From Meishania litoralis (GTDB taxonomy: Bacteria > Bacteroidota > Bacteroidia > Flavobacteriales > Flavobacteriaceae), in NCBI RefSeq assembly GCF_042611095.1, contig NZ_JBHFPV010000001.1:434001-498000 (forward strand): a stretch of DNA of 64,000 bases, written 5' to 3'. The position numbers and the translations under genes were made by a program. The first letter of the stretch is position 1; the number at the start of each line of letters is the position of its first letter. Below are positions 26,433 through 34,869 of this stretch, piece after piece. Under the pieces are notes generated by a model. That model saw nothing but the letters and a program-made list of their open reading frames with translations. It searched no databases and was not told the origin of the DNA.

Positions 26433-27371
26433 ATGAAAATTAACTATAGAATTTTTACGGTACTTGCACTAACATCGCTATTGTTTACGGCTTGTGATGA
26501 AGGTGATGCTGTAGTTGACGACGTAACCGCAAATACCTTGAGAGGAGCGGTCTTAAGAACAATCAGTGTCAATTCTGATGAGTTGCCGATTGGAGATGCA
26601 AGCGGTAATTTTTCAGCGGATTTCGAGGTACAAGGTGGAGAAGCCGGTGAATTGGTTTCCGCAGTCGATGTGTTCGCTGGTTTTAAGGATAACAGTCCTT
26701 CAAACGGTCCTGGTGACGTTGGCGAAAGCTTGGTAGAGACCATAGACGCTTCTACTTTTGTTATGGGAGATAGAGGTGTACCGACTTTCTCCTATTCCAT
26801 TACGCTTCCTCAATTATTGAGTGCGACAGGTGTTGCCGAAGATGCCCTCGATGGCAGTGATCAGTTCAGGATTCGTTTTGAGCTTGTCTTGACCGATGGT
26901 AGAAGATATTCTTTTGCGCAAAACTCGGGTACTTTGACAGGTTCTTACTATAGCTCGCCATTTTTATATTCGGCAACCATTGTATGCCCACCAAAGGCAC
27001 CGACTGCCGGTGACTGGGTCGTGAACATGACCGATTCGTATGGCGATGGTTGGCAAACTGATACCGGTAATGGCGGTTCAGGCATTACTGTTACGTTAGA
27101 TGGTAGTACGGTCATAGAGGTCGGCATGTGCTCTCCTTATGCAGGAGCTGCTGGAACTTTCTTAGGAGGTGGTGATTGTACCCCAAATGGAGGATCAAGC
27201 GCCTCTGCCACCGTTACAATACCTGTCGGTACACAAACTGCAGAATGGTATTTCCCTGGCGATAACTATGGCGAAATCGGTTTCGAAATCGTTACCCCTA
27301 ACGGAAACGTTGTTGGCGGCTATCAAGGAGTTGAGGCCGGACCGATAACCATTGATTTCTGTAAAGATTAA
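26433..27371 (+). CDS. Surface lipoprotein of unknown function, third gene of the SusC/D unit
   Basis: The 312-residue product has a lipobox ending at C21 (LLFTAC). The N-terminal half (about 30-180) reads as a beta-rich domain. The C-terminal half has the segment MTDSYGDGWQTDTGNGGSG and ends VEAGPITIDFCKD; Ser/Tyr-Gly-Asp-Gly-Trp motifs of this kind occur in secreted Bacteroidota beta-sandwich proteins. It lies 20 bases after the SusD-like gene and before a terminator, so it is likely a surface-exposed accessory of the transporter, perhaps a second binding protein. I do not recognise a named family. Confidence 0.75.
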   Translation: MKINYRIFTVLALTSLLFTACDEGDAVVDDVTANTLRGAVLRTISVNSDELPIGDASGNFSADFEVQGGEAGELVSAVDVFAGFKDNSPSNGPGDVGESLVETIDASTFVMGDRGVPTFSYSITLPQLLSATGVAEDALDGSDQFRIRFELVLTDGRRYSFAQNSGTLTGSYYSSPFLYSATIVCPPKAPTAGDWVVNMTDSYGDGWQTDTGNGGSGITVTLDGSTVIEVGMCSPYAGAAGTFLGGGDCTPNGGSSASATVTIPVGTQTAEWYFPGDNYGEIGFEIVTPNGNVVGGYQGVEAGPITIDFCKD

Positions 27372-27421
27372 TGACGAATGAAACCTTTCGATTGATACTG
27401 GTTTCAGTTCTAGAATAATTC

Positions 27422-27450
27422 AAAAAGCCGCCTTTCGAGGTGGCTTTTTT
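27422..27450 (+). terminator. Intrinsic terminator of the SusC/D unit
   Basis: AAAAAGCCGCC (27422-27432) pairs with GGTGGCTTTTT (27439-27449) with one G-U pair around a 6-base loop, ending in a T run. It begins 51 bases after the third gene's stop. Confidence 0.9.
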
Positions 27451-27584
27451 ATAGTAAAATTTTTTAAATTTTGGTAACTTAGAGCCTGGTATCCGGTACA
27501 CCCTATTGGCCTTTAATAAACACCTCAAAAATTAGTGTAAAGGTTTAACATTGGGTACGCCTGGTTGAATATTAAAAAATTGCT

Positions 27585-28943
27585 ATGATAAGATTCAGTT
27601 ATTTTCCCTCCGTTACTTGGCTTTTTATGGCCTTATTATTTGTTTTTGGGCTGCAATCGTGTTCAGATGATGAAGCTCCAGACATTATTCCTGAAACCAT
27701 TGTTGAGAATGATTCCATTCCAGAAGACAAGGAAGAAGAACCTGACTTGAACCTAATGGGAAATGTTGAAGTATTGAATGCCGATAAAGTTGACGATAAT
27801 TATATTCTTGTCAACGATGCAGCGTCAAATCGGGTATATCTTATGAACAAGGAAGCATTGCTTTTACATGAATGGAAACTTACGAACAATATCGGCAACG
27901 ACGTATTTTTATTACCCAACGGAAAACTCTTGGCGTCGCTCGAAGCCGATGAACCCAAGATAATTTTAGGTGGCAAAGGCGGTAAGTTGCAATTCATCGC
28001 CAACGATGGAACTGTGGAATGGAATTATGTCCATTCTTCTTCAGAAGAAGAAACGCACCATGATGTAGAGTTGCTCCCGAACGGCAACGTTCTGGCTATG
28101 GTATGGAAAAGGCACTCAGCTGAAGCAGCGACCCAATCCGGATTTATGCTCGAAGCCGAAATTTTTGTCGAATCCATAATAGAAGTCAACCCCACAACTG
28201 ATGAAATAGTTTGGGAATGGAATTCTTGGGACCATTTGATTCAAGAGCATGACGACACCAAGGATAATTATGGGCTGGTTTCAGAACATCCTGAACTAAT
28301 AGATATTAACTATGTTCCAAATTCAGAGGGAACGGCCGAGGTTCAAGGCGATATAATGCACGCCAATGCCATTGCTTATGACGAAGTAAATGATGTAATC
28401 TTTCTGAGTGCCAATTTTTATTCAGAGGTCTGGGTAATCGACCACAGCACCACGACCGAGGAGGCCGCCCAGCACGGCGGTGGAAACTATGGTAAAGGTG
28501 GTGATTTGATATATCGTTTTGGCAATCCGGATGCCTATCAAAACCCCCAAGGCACCCGTTTGTTCTACAATAATCATTTTCCAAATTTACTGAAAGGCGA
28601 AAATCAAGGTAAAATGCTTATTTTCTCGAACGGAAAAGGTTTTGACCAATCTACCGTGTATGAAATGGAACTTCCGGCTGATTATAATCTAATTACGAAC
28701 ACTGATAACGAACTTAAAGTAACCTGGTCTTTTACGGATCCCGATCTATATTCGGCCAAGGTCTCGGGCGCCGTGCCGCTTCCCAACGGAAATATTCTGA
28801 TTACCGAAGGTGATTTCGGCTTTTGGGAGGTCACACGGGATAAGGAGGTCGTCTGGAAATTCAATGCAGAAGGTTTCTTTTGGAGGGGTTATTCCTACTC
28901 AAGGAACGCTCCCGAAATAGAGCAATTAGGGCTGCCAGACTAG
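27585..28943 (+). CDS. Arylsulfotransferase-like (ASST) lipoprotein
   Basis: The 452-residue protein has a lipobox ending at C26 (FGLQSC) followed by an acidic linker (EDKEEEPDLN). A beta-propeller-like body repeats units such as LLPNGKLLASLE and ELLPNGNVLAMVW. The block ETHHDVELLPNGNVL and a later MHANAIAYDEVNDVI match the ASST family, in which a histidine carries sulfate between aryl sulfates; whether this protein has that activity is inference. It opens a second transcription unit after the SusC/D terminator, and the FG-GAP/ASPIC gene follows after 38 bases. It probably acts at the cell surface or in the periplasm. Confidence 0.8.
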   Translation: MIRFSYFPSVTWLFMALLFVFGLQSCSDDEAPDIIPETIVENDSIPEDKEEEPDLNLMGNVEVLNADKVDDNYILVNDAASNRVYLMNKEALLLHEWKLTNNIGNDVFLLPNGKLLASLEADEPKIILGGKGGKLQFIANDGTVEWNYVHSSSEEETHHDVELLPNGNVLAMVWKRHSAEAATQSGFMLEAEIFVESIIEVNPTTDEIVWEWNSWDHLIQEHDDTKDNYGLVSEHPELIDINYVPNSEGTAEVQGDIMHANAIAYDEVNDVIFLSANFYSEVWVIDHSTTTEEAAQHGGGNYGKGGDLIYRFGNPDAYQNPQGTRLFYNNHFPNLLKGENQGKMLIFSNGKGFDQSTVYEMELPADYNLITNTDNELKVTWSFTDPDLYSAKVSGAVPLPNGNILITEGDFGFWEVTRDKEVVWKFNAEGFFWRGYSYSRNAPEIEQLGLPD

Positions 28944-28981
28944 TAGGCCTTATATCTAGTTTAATTAAGATTTCACGATTC

Positions 28982-31900
28982 ATGAAAAGGCTACCGTTAT
29001 ATTTGTTGATACCCCTCTTTGCACTAATCGCTTGTAAAGGTGATTCAAAGGAAAAAGAATCGTCGAAGGCACAAAAAGAAAGTGAAAAGTCAAGTCAACC
29101 CAAGGTTTTTGAGAAAATCGGAAGCGACCACAGCCAGATAAATTTTTCAAATTCAATACAGGAAAATCTAGAAACCCTTGAAAACCTATTTAGTTTTGAT
29201 TACTTCTATAATGGTGCGGGCGTGGGGGTCGAAGACCTCAACAATGATGGTTTATTGGATATCTTTTTTTGTGGCAACCAGGTAGACAATAAACTTTATA
29301 TCAATCAGGGAGACTTAGTTTTCGAAGATATTTCAGATGAGGCCGGAATCAATGTCGGAAAAAAATGGTCGAACGGGGTTACCTTCGTAGACATTAACGA
29401 TGACGGGTTCAAAGACATCTATGTTTCACAAGGAGGGCCCAATCAACGCCTCAACAGAAAAAATCTCCTGTTCATAAACAATGGCCCCTCACCTGAATCA
29501 GGACAAATAAGCTTTACCGAAAGAGCATCGGAATACGGGCTTATGGATATGGGCATTACTACACAATCCGCTTTTTTTGATTATGACAATGATGGTGATT
29601 TGGATTGTATCGTAATGAATGAAAATGAAATTTATGGGGTCGATCCCATAAACTTTTACAATTTGGTGTCGAACAATGTCGAGGCACAACATTTCAACAG
29701 TTCGCGCCTCTACCGTAACGATAATGGGAAATTTGTAGACGCTACCAAACAAGCAGGTTTGCAGCGTCCTATTTTTGGACTGGGACTTTGTGTGAGCGAT
29801 ATAAATAAAGACGGGTTTCTCGATATTTATATTGCCAGCGATTATTACATACCTGACGTACTCTACGTCAACAACGGCAATGGAACTTTCACCGACCGCA
29901 TTAAGGATTATACGCAACAGATTTCATATTACGGTATGGGAATCGATATAGCCGACATAAACAACGATTCCAGAGAAGATATATTTGTACTTGATATGTC
30001 TTCAAGTGATCATATTAGATCAAAAACCTTGATGGCGTCAATGAATACCGGTAGATTCAACTATTTGATAAACGAAGCTGGTTTCCACCATCAATACATG
30101 TACAATTCGCTGCAATTGAACATCGGCAACAACAAGTTCAACAATATATCACAACTTACGAATATGGCCAATACCGATTGGAGCTGGTCTGTACTGATGA
30201 CGGATTATGATCACGATGAGGATGCCGATATCTTTATCACCAACGGTTACCGAAGATATGCCCTTGACAACGACCTTCAAAACAGGGTATTTGAAGCACA
30301 GAAAAAATTCGGCAAGAACGTGCCTATTGAAATCAAAAAGCAGCTATATGAGTCGATGCCCTCTGAAAAACTGGCCAATGTACTCTATCAAAATGATGGC
30401 GGATTGAGGTTTAATGCAAACGCCAAAGACTGGGGGTTGGAAGACTATTCCTTTAGCAATGGGGCGGCCCAAGGCGATTTGGACAATGACGGTGATTTAG
30501 ACTTGGTCATCAATAATATGGACGAAAAAGCATTCCTCTACAAGAACTTGACTTCTGAAAGAAATGCAGGCAATTATCTCAAGGTAAAGACCGTTGGCAA
30601 AACTTCGGAACCTTTTGCTAAAATCAAGGTTTCATATGACGGCAAATCACAATTTATCGAACAGAAAAGGGTGCGTGGGTACATGTCGGCACAAGAGACC
30701 ACCTCGCACTTTGGCTTGGGAAATACAACTAACATCGACACTGTCAGCGTTATGTGGTTAGACGGTAGCATAGAGACAAAAATCGATGTCAAGCCAAATA
30801 CAACGGTTCTATTCGATATTGAAAACGCGAAGAACCCAATGCGCCCTCAAAAAATTGCCGAGCCGTTCTTTGTTCAGATGAAAACCGAGAATCTAGGGCT
30901 CGATTTTGTACATCGAGAGAATTTCTACGATGATTTTGAAACTGAAATTTTACTACCCTATAAACAATCTACTTTTGGCCCTTATATCTCAAAAGGAGAT
31001 GTTGACGGCGATGGACTCGAGGATATTTTTGTCGGTGGTGCTTCAGGTCAGACCCCAAGCCTTTACCTGCAAAAAGCGAATGGTTTCAAGAAACAAAAAA
31101 CAGATGTATTTGAAAAGGACAAAGGTTTCGAAGACATGGAATCGGTCTTCTTCGATTTGGATGGGGACAACGATCTAGATCTGTACGTGGTAAGCGGTGG
31201 CAGTGAGTTTGCAGAGAATTCTTCGTTTTATCAAGATCGTATTTATTTGAACGATGGTACAGGGGGCTTCACAAGGCATAATGAGCCGGTATTACAGTCT
31301 TTTCCGAAAAGTGGAAAGACAGTGGCCATAATTGATTTCGACAAAGATGGAGACAGCGATATATTGGTGGGCAATCGAACGATACCGAAAAGATATCCCC
31401 AATATAGTCCATCGGTACTTTATGAAAATGACAACGGCGTACTAAAGAATATTACGGCAGAAATTGCACCCGAATTGGAAAATTTCGGAGTTGTAAATAG
31501 TATTTTGACCACTGATTTTGATAATGATGGTTGGCAAGATTTCATTGCTGTAGGAGAATGGACTTCCATTGGGTTTTTCAAAAACCACAACGGCAAACTA
31601 AACTTGGTTTCGAATCCAGATTCCGATGTTCTAAAATCCAAGGGATGGTGGTTCTCAATCGACGAAACCGATATAAACAATGATGGCCTTAAAGATTATA
31701 TTGTTGGAAACGTGGGCCTAAACCTTAAGTTCAAGGCCAGCAAGAAAAAGCCCTTCAAAATATATTCGAATGATTTCGACGGTAATGGCACAAACGATGT
31801 TGTACTGAGCAAGCAATACAAGGGAGAGTATGTGCCCGTACGCGGTAGGGAATGTTCTTCGCAGCAGATGCCTTTCATAAAGGAAAAATTCGGTACTTAT

Positions 31901-32350
31901 TCCGAATTCGCCAACGCAACCCTCGTAGATATTTATGGAGAAGAATTATCTCAATCGTATGAGGAGGAAGTCACCGAGTTCCGATCATTGCTTTTGTTGA
32001 ACAAGGGCGATGGCAATTTTGAAAGTAGCCCCTTGCCTATTCAAGCACAGCAATTTCCGATTATGGAAAGTGTCTTTGCCGATATCAACAATGATGGTTT
32101 TACAGACTGCATTGTTGCCGGTAACATTTACGAAACCGAGGTTGAAACCCCTAGACTAGATGCCGTGTCAGGAGAGGTATTGCTTTCAAACGGAAAAAAC
32201 GGATTTACTTTGATGGATCGTATCACTTCAGGCCTCTATTTGCAGGGCAATACGAAGGACATCGTCTTGCTCGACCTCAAGGATGGACAACTGCTTTTAC
32301 AATCGCGAAACAACGATCGCTTAAGTGCTTACAAATTCGGTCATAATTAA
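28982..32350 (+). CDS. FG-GAP/VCBS repeat and ASPIC/UnbV lipoprotein
   Basis: The ATG at 28982 gives a signal peptide with lipobox ending ALIAC; the frame extends 34 codons upstream into the preceding gene, but that part is not signal-like. The 1122-residue mature protein is full of calcium-binding repeats of the form D-x-[DN]-x-[DN]-G-x-x-D: I count about 14 (for example DLNNDGLLD, DYDNDGDLD, DVDGDGLED, DFDNDGWQD). They suggest two integrin-alpha-like propellers. An ASPIC/UnbV domain lies between them at about 555-640 (YLKVKTVGKTSEPF, RGYMSAQETTSHFGLGN). Such proteins often accompany SusC/D loci. The function is unknown; adhesion or polymer binding is plausible. Confidence 0.88.
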   Translation: MKRLPLYLLIPLFALIACKGDSKEKESSKAQKESEKSSQPKVFEKIGSDHSQINFSNSIQENLETLENLFSFDYFYNGAGVGVEDLNNDGLLDIFFCGNQVDNKLYINQGDLVFEDISDEAGINVGKKWSNGVTFVDINDDGFKDIYVSQGGPNQRLNRKNLLFINNGPSPESGQISFTERASEYGLMDMGITTQSAFFDYDNDGDLDCIVMNENEIYGVDPINFYNLVSNNVEAQHFNSSRLYRNDNGKFVDATKQAGLQRPIFGLGLCVSDINKDGFLDIYIASDYYIPDVLYVNNGNGTFTDRIKDYTQQISYYGMGIDIADINNDSREDIFVLDMSSSDHIRSKTLMASMNTGRFNYLINEAGFHHQYMYNSLQLNIGNNKFNNISQLTNMANTDWSWSVLMTDYDHDEDADIFITNGYRRYALDNDLQNRVFEAQKKFGKNVPIEIKKQLYESMPSEKLANVLYQNDGGLRFNANAKDWGLEDYSFSNGAAQGDLDNDGDLDLVINNMDEKAFLYKNLTSERNAGNYLKVKTVGKTSEPFAKIKVSYDGKSQFIEQKRVRGYMSAQETTSHFGLGNTTNIDTVSVMWLDGSIETKIDVKPNTTVLFDIENAKNPMRPQKIAEPFFVQMKTENLGLDFVHRENFYDDFETEILLPYKQSTFGPYISKGDVDGDGLEDIFVGGASGQTPSLYLQKANGFKKQKTDVFEKDKGFEDMESVFFDLDGDNDLDLYVVSGGSEFAENSSFYQDRIYLNDGTGGFTRHNEPVLQSFPKSGKTVAIIDFDKDGDSDILVGNRTIPKRYPQYSPSVLYENDNGVLKNITAEIAPELENFGVVNSILTTDFDNDGWQDFIAVGEWTSIGFFKNHNGKLNLVSNPDSDVLKSKGWWFSIDETDINNDGLKDYIVGNVGLNLKFKASKKKPFKIYSNDFDGNGTNDVVLSKQYKGEYVPVRGRECSSQQMPFIKEKFGTYSEFANATLVDIYGEELSQSYEEEVTEFRSLLLLNKGDGNFESSPLPIQAQQFPIMESVFADINNDGFTDCIVAGNIYETEVETPRLDAVSGEVLLSNGKNGFTLMDRITSGLYLQGNTKDIVLLDLKDGQLLLQSRNNDRLSAYKFGHN

Positions 32351-32383
32351 CTAATAATTAAACCCTAACCATTTAAAAATCAC

Positions 32384-32391
32384 TATTTTTG
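32384..32391 (+). promoter_or_regulatory. Candidate -7 promoter box before the 32414 gene
   Basis: TATTTTTG matches TAnnTTTG exactly and lies 22 bases before the ATG at 32414. No convincing TTTG -33 box is present, so the gene may be transcribed both from here and from upstream. Confidence 0.35.
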
Positions 32392-32413
32392 TTAAGAACA
32401 TAAATTTATAATT

Positions 32414-33154
32414 ATGAAGAAGATATTCAGTGCATTAATGATATTCGGTGCATGTAGTTTAGGTGTGGCGCAATACGCTGGTCAGGCATCTACGACAATG
32501 TCGGCTGGAGGCGGACAAGGGGCAACGGGCCAGATTTACGACCTTATGGGCCCAATTAGTGAGCGAAGTGCCAAAACGGCTGAAAGATATGTTGATTTTC
32601 AAGGTTCTCCTTACGTTTCGAATACCTTTTTGCCGACCACGATGTATTATGGCAATGAGAACGTTGGGAAAATTTTTTACCGACACAATGCCCTTAACGA
32701 TGAAATTGAAATCAGACAGACAACTTCTGACGAAGAGCCATTAAAAAGTCTGTCAAGGGACAAAGAAGTCAGTATACTTGTAGACGGTAAAAGGTTGAGT
32801 TTTAGAACATTTGTCACCTCAAAAAAGAAGACTCTTAACGGTTACCTCTTGAATTTAATGGACGGGGAAACATACAAATTGTACAAAAGAACACATGTCA
32901 AGTTCACCGAGGGAAAACCTGCCCCCAATTCATTTGTAAAAGCCGTACCGAACAGGTTTAGCCAGTTTACCGAGTATTATTTGCAAAAAGAAGGTGTGAA
33001 CCGAATCGATGAGATTTCGCAAAAGAACAGCAAATTGTTAAAACTTGTCGAAGGTCCAAAAAAAGAAGAACTTAAGAATTATTTAAAGGAAAATAAATTG
33101 AACATCAAGAACGAAGCAGATTTAGTCAAAGCTGTTCAGTTTTTGAATCAATAA
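32414..33154 (+). CDS. Secreted protein of unknown function
   Basis: The 246-residue protein has a signal peptide (1-19, MKKIFSALMIFGACSLGVAQ). A Gly/Ser-rich stretch (STTMSAGGGQGATGQ) is followed by a predicted beta-rich middle (FLPTTMYYGNENVGKIFYR) and a lysine-rich helical end with LVEGPKKEELKNYLKENKL. I recognise no domain. It follows the ASPIC gene by 63 bases and is closed by a terminator, so it may be the last member of this surface locus, or a stand-alone gene. Confidence 0.7.
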   Translation: MKKIFSALMIFGACSLGVAQYAGQASTTMSAGGGQGATGQIYDLMGPISERSAKTAERYVDFQGSPYVSNTFLPTTMYYGNENVGKIFYRHNALNDEIEIRQTTSDEEPLKSLSRDKEVSILVDGKRLSFRTFVTSKKKTLNGYLLNLMDGETYKLYKRTHVKFTEGKPAPNSFVKAVPNRFSQFTEYYLQKEGVNRIDEISQKNSKLLKLVEGPKKEELKNYLKENKLNIKNEADLVKAVQFLNQ

Positions 33155-33177
33155 GAGTTAAATACTTTTTTTGAATG

Positions 33178-33210
33178 AAACCATCCCTTAGTGCGGGATG
33201 GTTTTTATTT
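33178..33210 (+). terminator. Intrinsic terminator before rlmB
   Basis: AAACCATCCC (33178-33187) pairs perfectly with GGGATGGTTT (33195-33204) over a 7-base loop, followed by TTATTTTAT. It lies 23 bases after the stop of the secreted protein and 12 bases before rlmB. Confidence 0.9.
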
Positions 33211-33222
33211 TATCTTTAACTT

Positions 33223-33966
33223 ATGCAGAAGGTTACACAGATTTATGGAATTAGGGCCGTCATCGAGGCCATCAACAATGGAGAAACCATTGAAAAAGTC
33301 TTTGTTCAAAGAGGGCTCAAGGGCGATTTGGCCAAAGAACTTGAAAGTTCACTGAGAAAAAATGGCGTTAATACTTCATACGTACCATTCGAAAAATTGA
33401 ACCGCCTGACAAACAACAATCATCAAGGTGTTGTGGCCAATATTTCCCCTATAGTTTTCCACACAATCGAAGAACTTGTCGAAGAGGTAATGGCGAATGA
33501 TAAAAAACTGCCTTTATTCTTACTGTTGGACCAACTTTCGGATGTGCGTAATTTCGGAGCGATAATCCGCACGGCCGAGTGTAGTGGAGTCGATGGAATA
33601 ATAATCCAAAAGAAAGGTTCGGCCCCGGTGACGTCGGACACGATAAAGACTTCGGCAGGGGCCGCATTCAAAGTGCCTATTGCCAAGGTGGACCATATCA
33701 AAGATGCGGTTTACTATCTTCAGGCATCTCAAATTCCGGTAGTCGCCGCTACCGAAAAAACGGATAGTACACTCTATGAAGTTGATTTTAAAGGCCCATG
33801 CGCCATTGTCATGGGGTCGGAGGACAGGGGAATATCACCATCGATTTTAAAGTCGGTCGACTATCTTGCTAAAATTCCGCTTTTTGGTACCATCGGATCA
33901 CTCAATGTTTCCGTAGCCTGCGGTGTATTTCTATATGAAGTGGCACGGCAAAGATTAGGTTATTAG
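33223..33966 (+). CDS. rlmB: 23S rRNA (guanosine-2'-O-)-methyltransferase, SpoU family
   Basis: RlmB methylates a guanosine in the peptidyl-transferase loop of 23S rRNA (G2251 in E. coli numbering) using S-adenosylmethionine. The 247-residue protein has an N-terminal L30e-like substrate-binding domain (YGIRAVIEAINNGETIEKVF, about 5-75) and a knotted SPOUT domain. The SpoU motifs are visible: DVRNFGAIIRTAEC, IVMGSEDRGIS and IGSLNVSVACGVFLYE. Of the SpoU subfamilies it fits RlmB best by length and N-domain; another tRNA/rRNA 2'-O-methylase is less likely. Confidence 0.93.
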   Translation: MQKVTQIYGIRAVIEAINNGETIEKVFVQRGLKGDLAKELESSLRKNGVNTSYVPFEKLNRLTNNNHQGVVANISPIVFHTIEELVEEVMANDKKLPLFLLLDQLSDVRNFGAIIRTAECSGVDGIIIQKKGSAPVTSDTIKTSAGAAFKVPIAKVDHIKDAVYYLQASQIPVVAATEKTDSTLYEVDFKGPCAIVMGSEDRGISPSILKSVDYLAKIPLFGTIGSLNVSVACGVFLYEVARQRLGY

Positions 33967-34023
33967 CATAATTACCGGTGGCAGTAACCTGAAATGCAAT
34001 GTCGTAAATAAATACCATGGCCA

Positions 34024-34758
34024 CTACTCGCCTTCTTCAGCTTCCCTTTTAATATGGTAGGTAATCTTAAGGGTATCCGAATCCTCTTTTTTAGGTTGAC
34101 TTTCTATAAAGTTTCCATCTTCGTCGAACTGTTGTAAAAAGGCATCATTTTCTTCGTCAAAATCCTCACGCTCCCAATCGAATTTTTTACCAATCGGAAT
34201 TTTGGCCTTCATGAAAAAGGCCAGTATGATTCCCGCTATAAAACCGCCCAAATGACCTTCCCACGAAATTTCATCCTTGACGGGAAAAATATACCAGAGT
34301 AAACTTCCATAGATAAACACCACCATCATCGACAAGGCGACCAACCGATAATACTTGGTAAAAATACCTTTAAAAAAAATGAAGCTGGCCAAAAGATAGA
34401 TCACGCCACTGGCACCGATATGAAACGAAGGTCTTCCTATGGCCCAAGTGATAAGCCCTGAAATCAATATGCCCCAAACAAGAACCTTCAGGGCAATCTC
34501 ACGATAGAAATAGAACAATGATGCCAACAAAATGGCCAAGGGAATGGTATTGTTATACAAATGTGCCAGTGAGCCATGTATAAAAGGACTCAGAACAACG
34601 CCTTTCAGGCCCGAAAATGTACGCGGTTCGATTCCCAAAGCATTGAAATTGACCCTAAAACGCAATTCGACCCAAAAAACGATCCATATCAGCAACACCG
34701 CTGCCAAGGGTGCGATTAAGACCGAGTTTGAAAACCTGAAATAATGTTTCTCCGACAT
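34024..34758 (-). CDS. Rhomboid-family intramembrane serine protease
   Basis: Rhomboids cut transmembrane substrates within the membrane using a Ser-His dyad. The 244-residue protein has about six hydrophobic segments. The catalytic serine is S117 in IGASGVIY (GxSG motif), the histidine is H169 in WEGHLGGFIAG, and the second helix carries HGSLAHLYNN with the conserved His and Asn. A charged cytoplasmic tail (about 190-244, rich in Asp/Glu) follows the last segment. The ATG at 34758 was preferred to a GTG one codon upstream. It is divergent from rarA. The substrates are unknown. Confidence 0.93.
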   Translation of the reverse strand: MSEKHYFRFSNSVLIAPLAAVLLIWIVFWVELRFRVNFNALGIEPRTFSGLKGVVLSPFIHGSLAHLYNNTIPLAILLASLFYFYREIALKVLVWGILISGLITWAIGRPSFHIGASGVIYLLASFIFFKGIFTKYYRLVALSMMVVFIYGSLLWYIFPVKDEISWEGHLGGFIAGIILAFFMKAKIPIGKKFDWEREDFDEENDAFLQQFDEDGNFIESQPKKEDSDTLKITYHIKREAEEGE

Positions 34759-34857
34759 CACCCAAAATTAGCAATAAGTCGGCCATAACCGCACAAGCGG
34801 TAAGATTGTCATGAAAAAAACAGAAGCATCATTTCGAACCGATTTGGTCTAATATTC

Positions 34858-34865
34858 TATTTTTG
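34858..34865 (+). promoter_or_regulatory. Candidate -7 box immediately before rarA
   Basis: TATTTTTG matches TAnnTTTG exactly and ends only 4 bases before the rarA ATG at 34870. If used, the transcript would have almost no leader. Confidence 0.35.
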
Positions 34866-34869
34866 TGTT

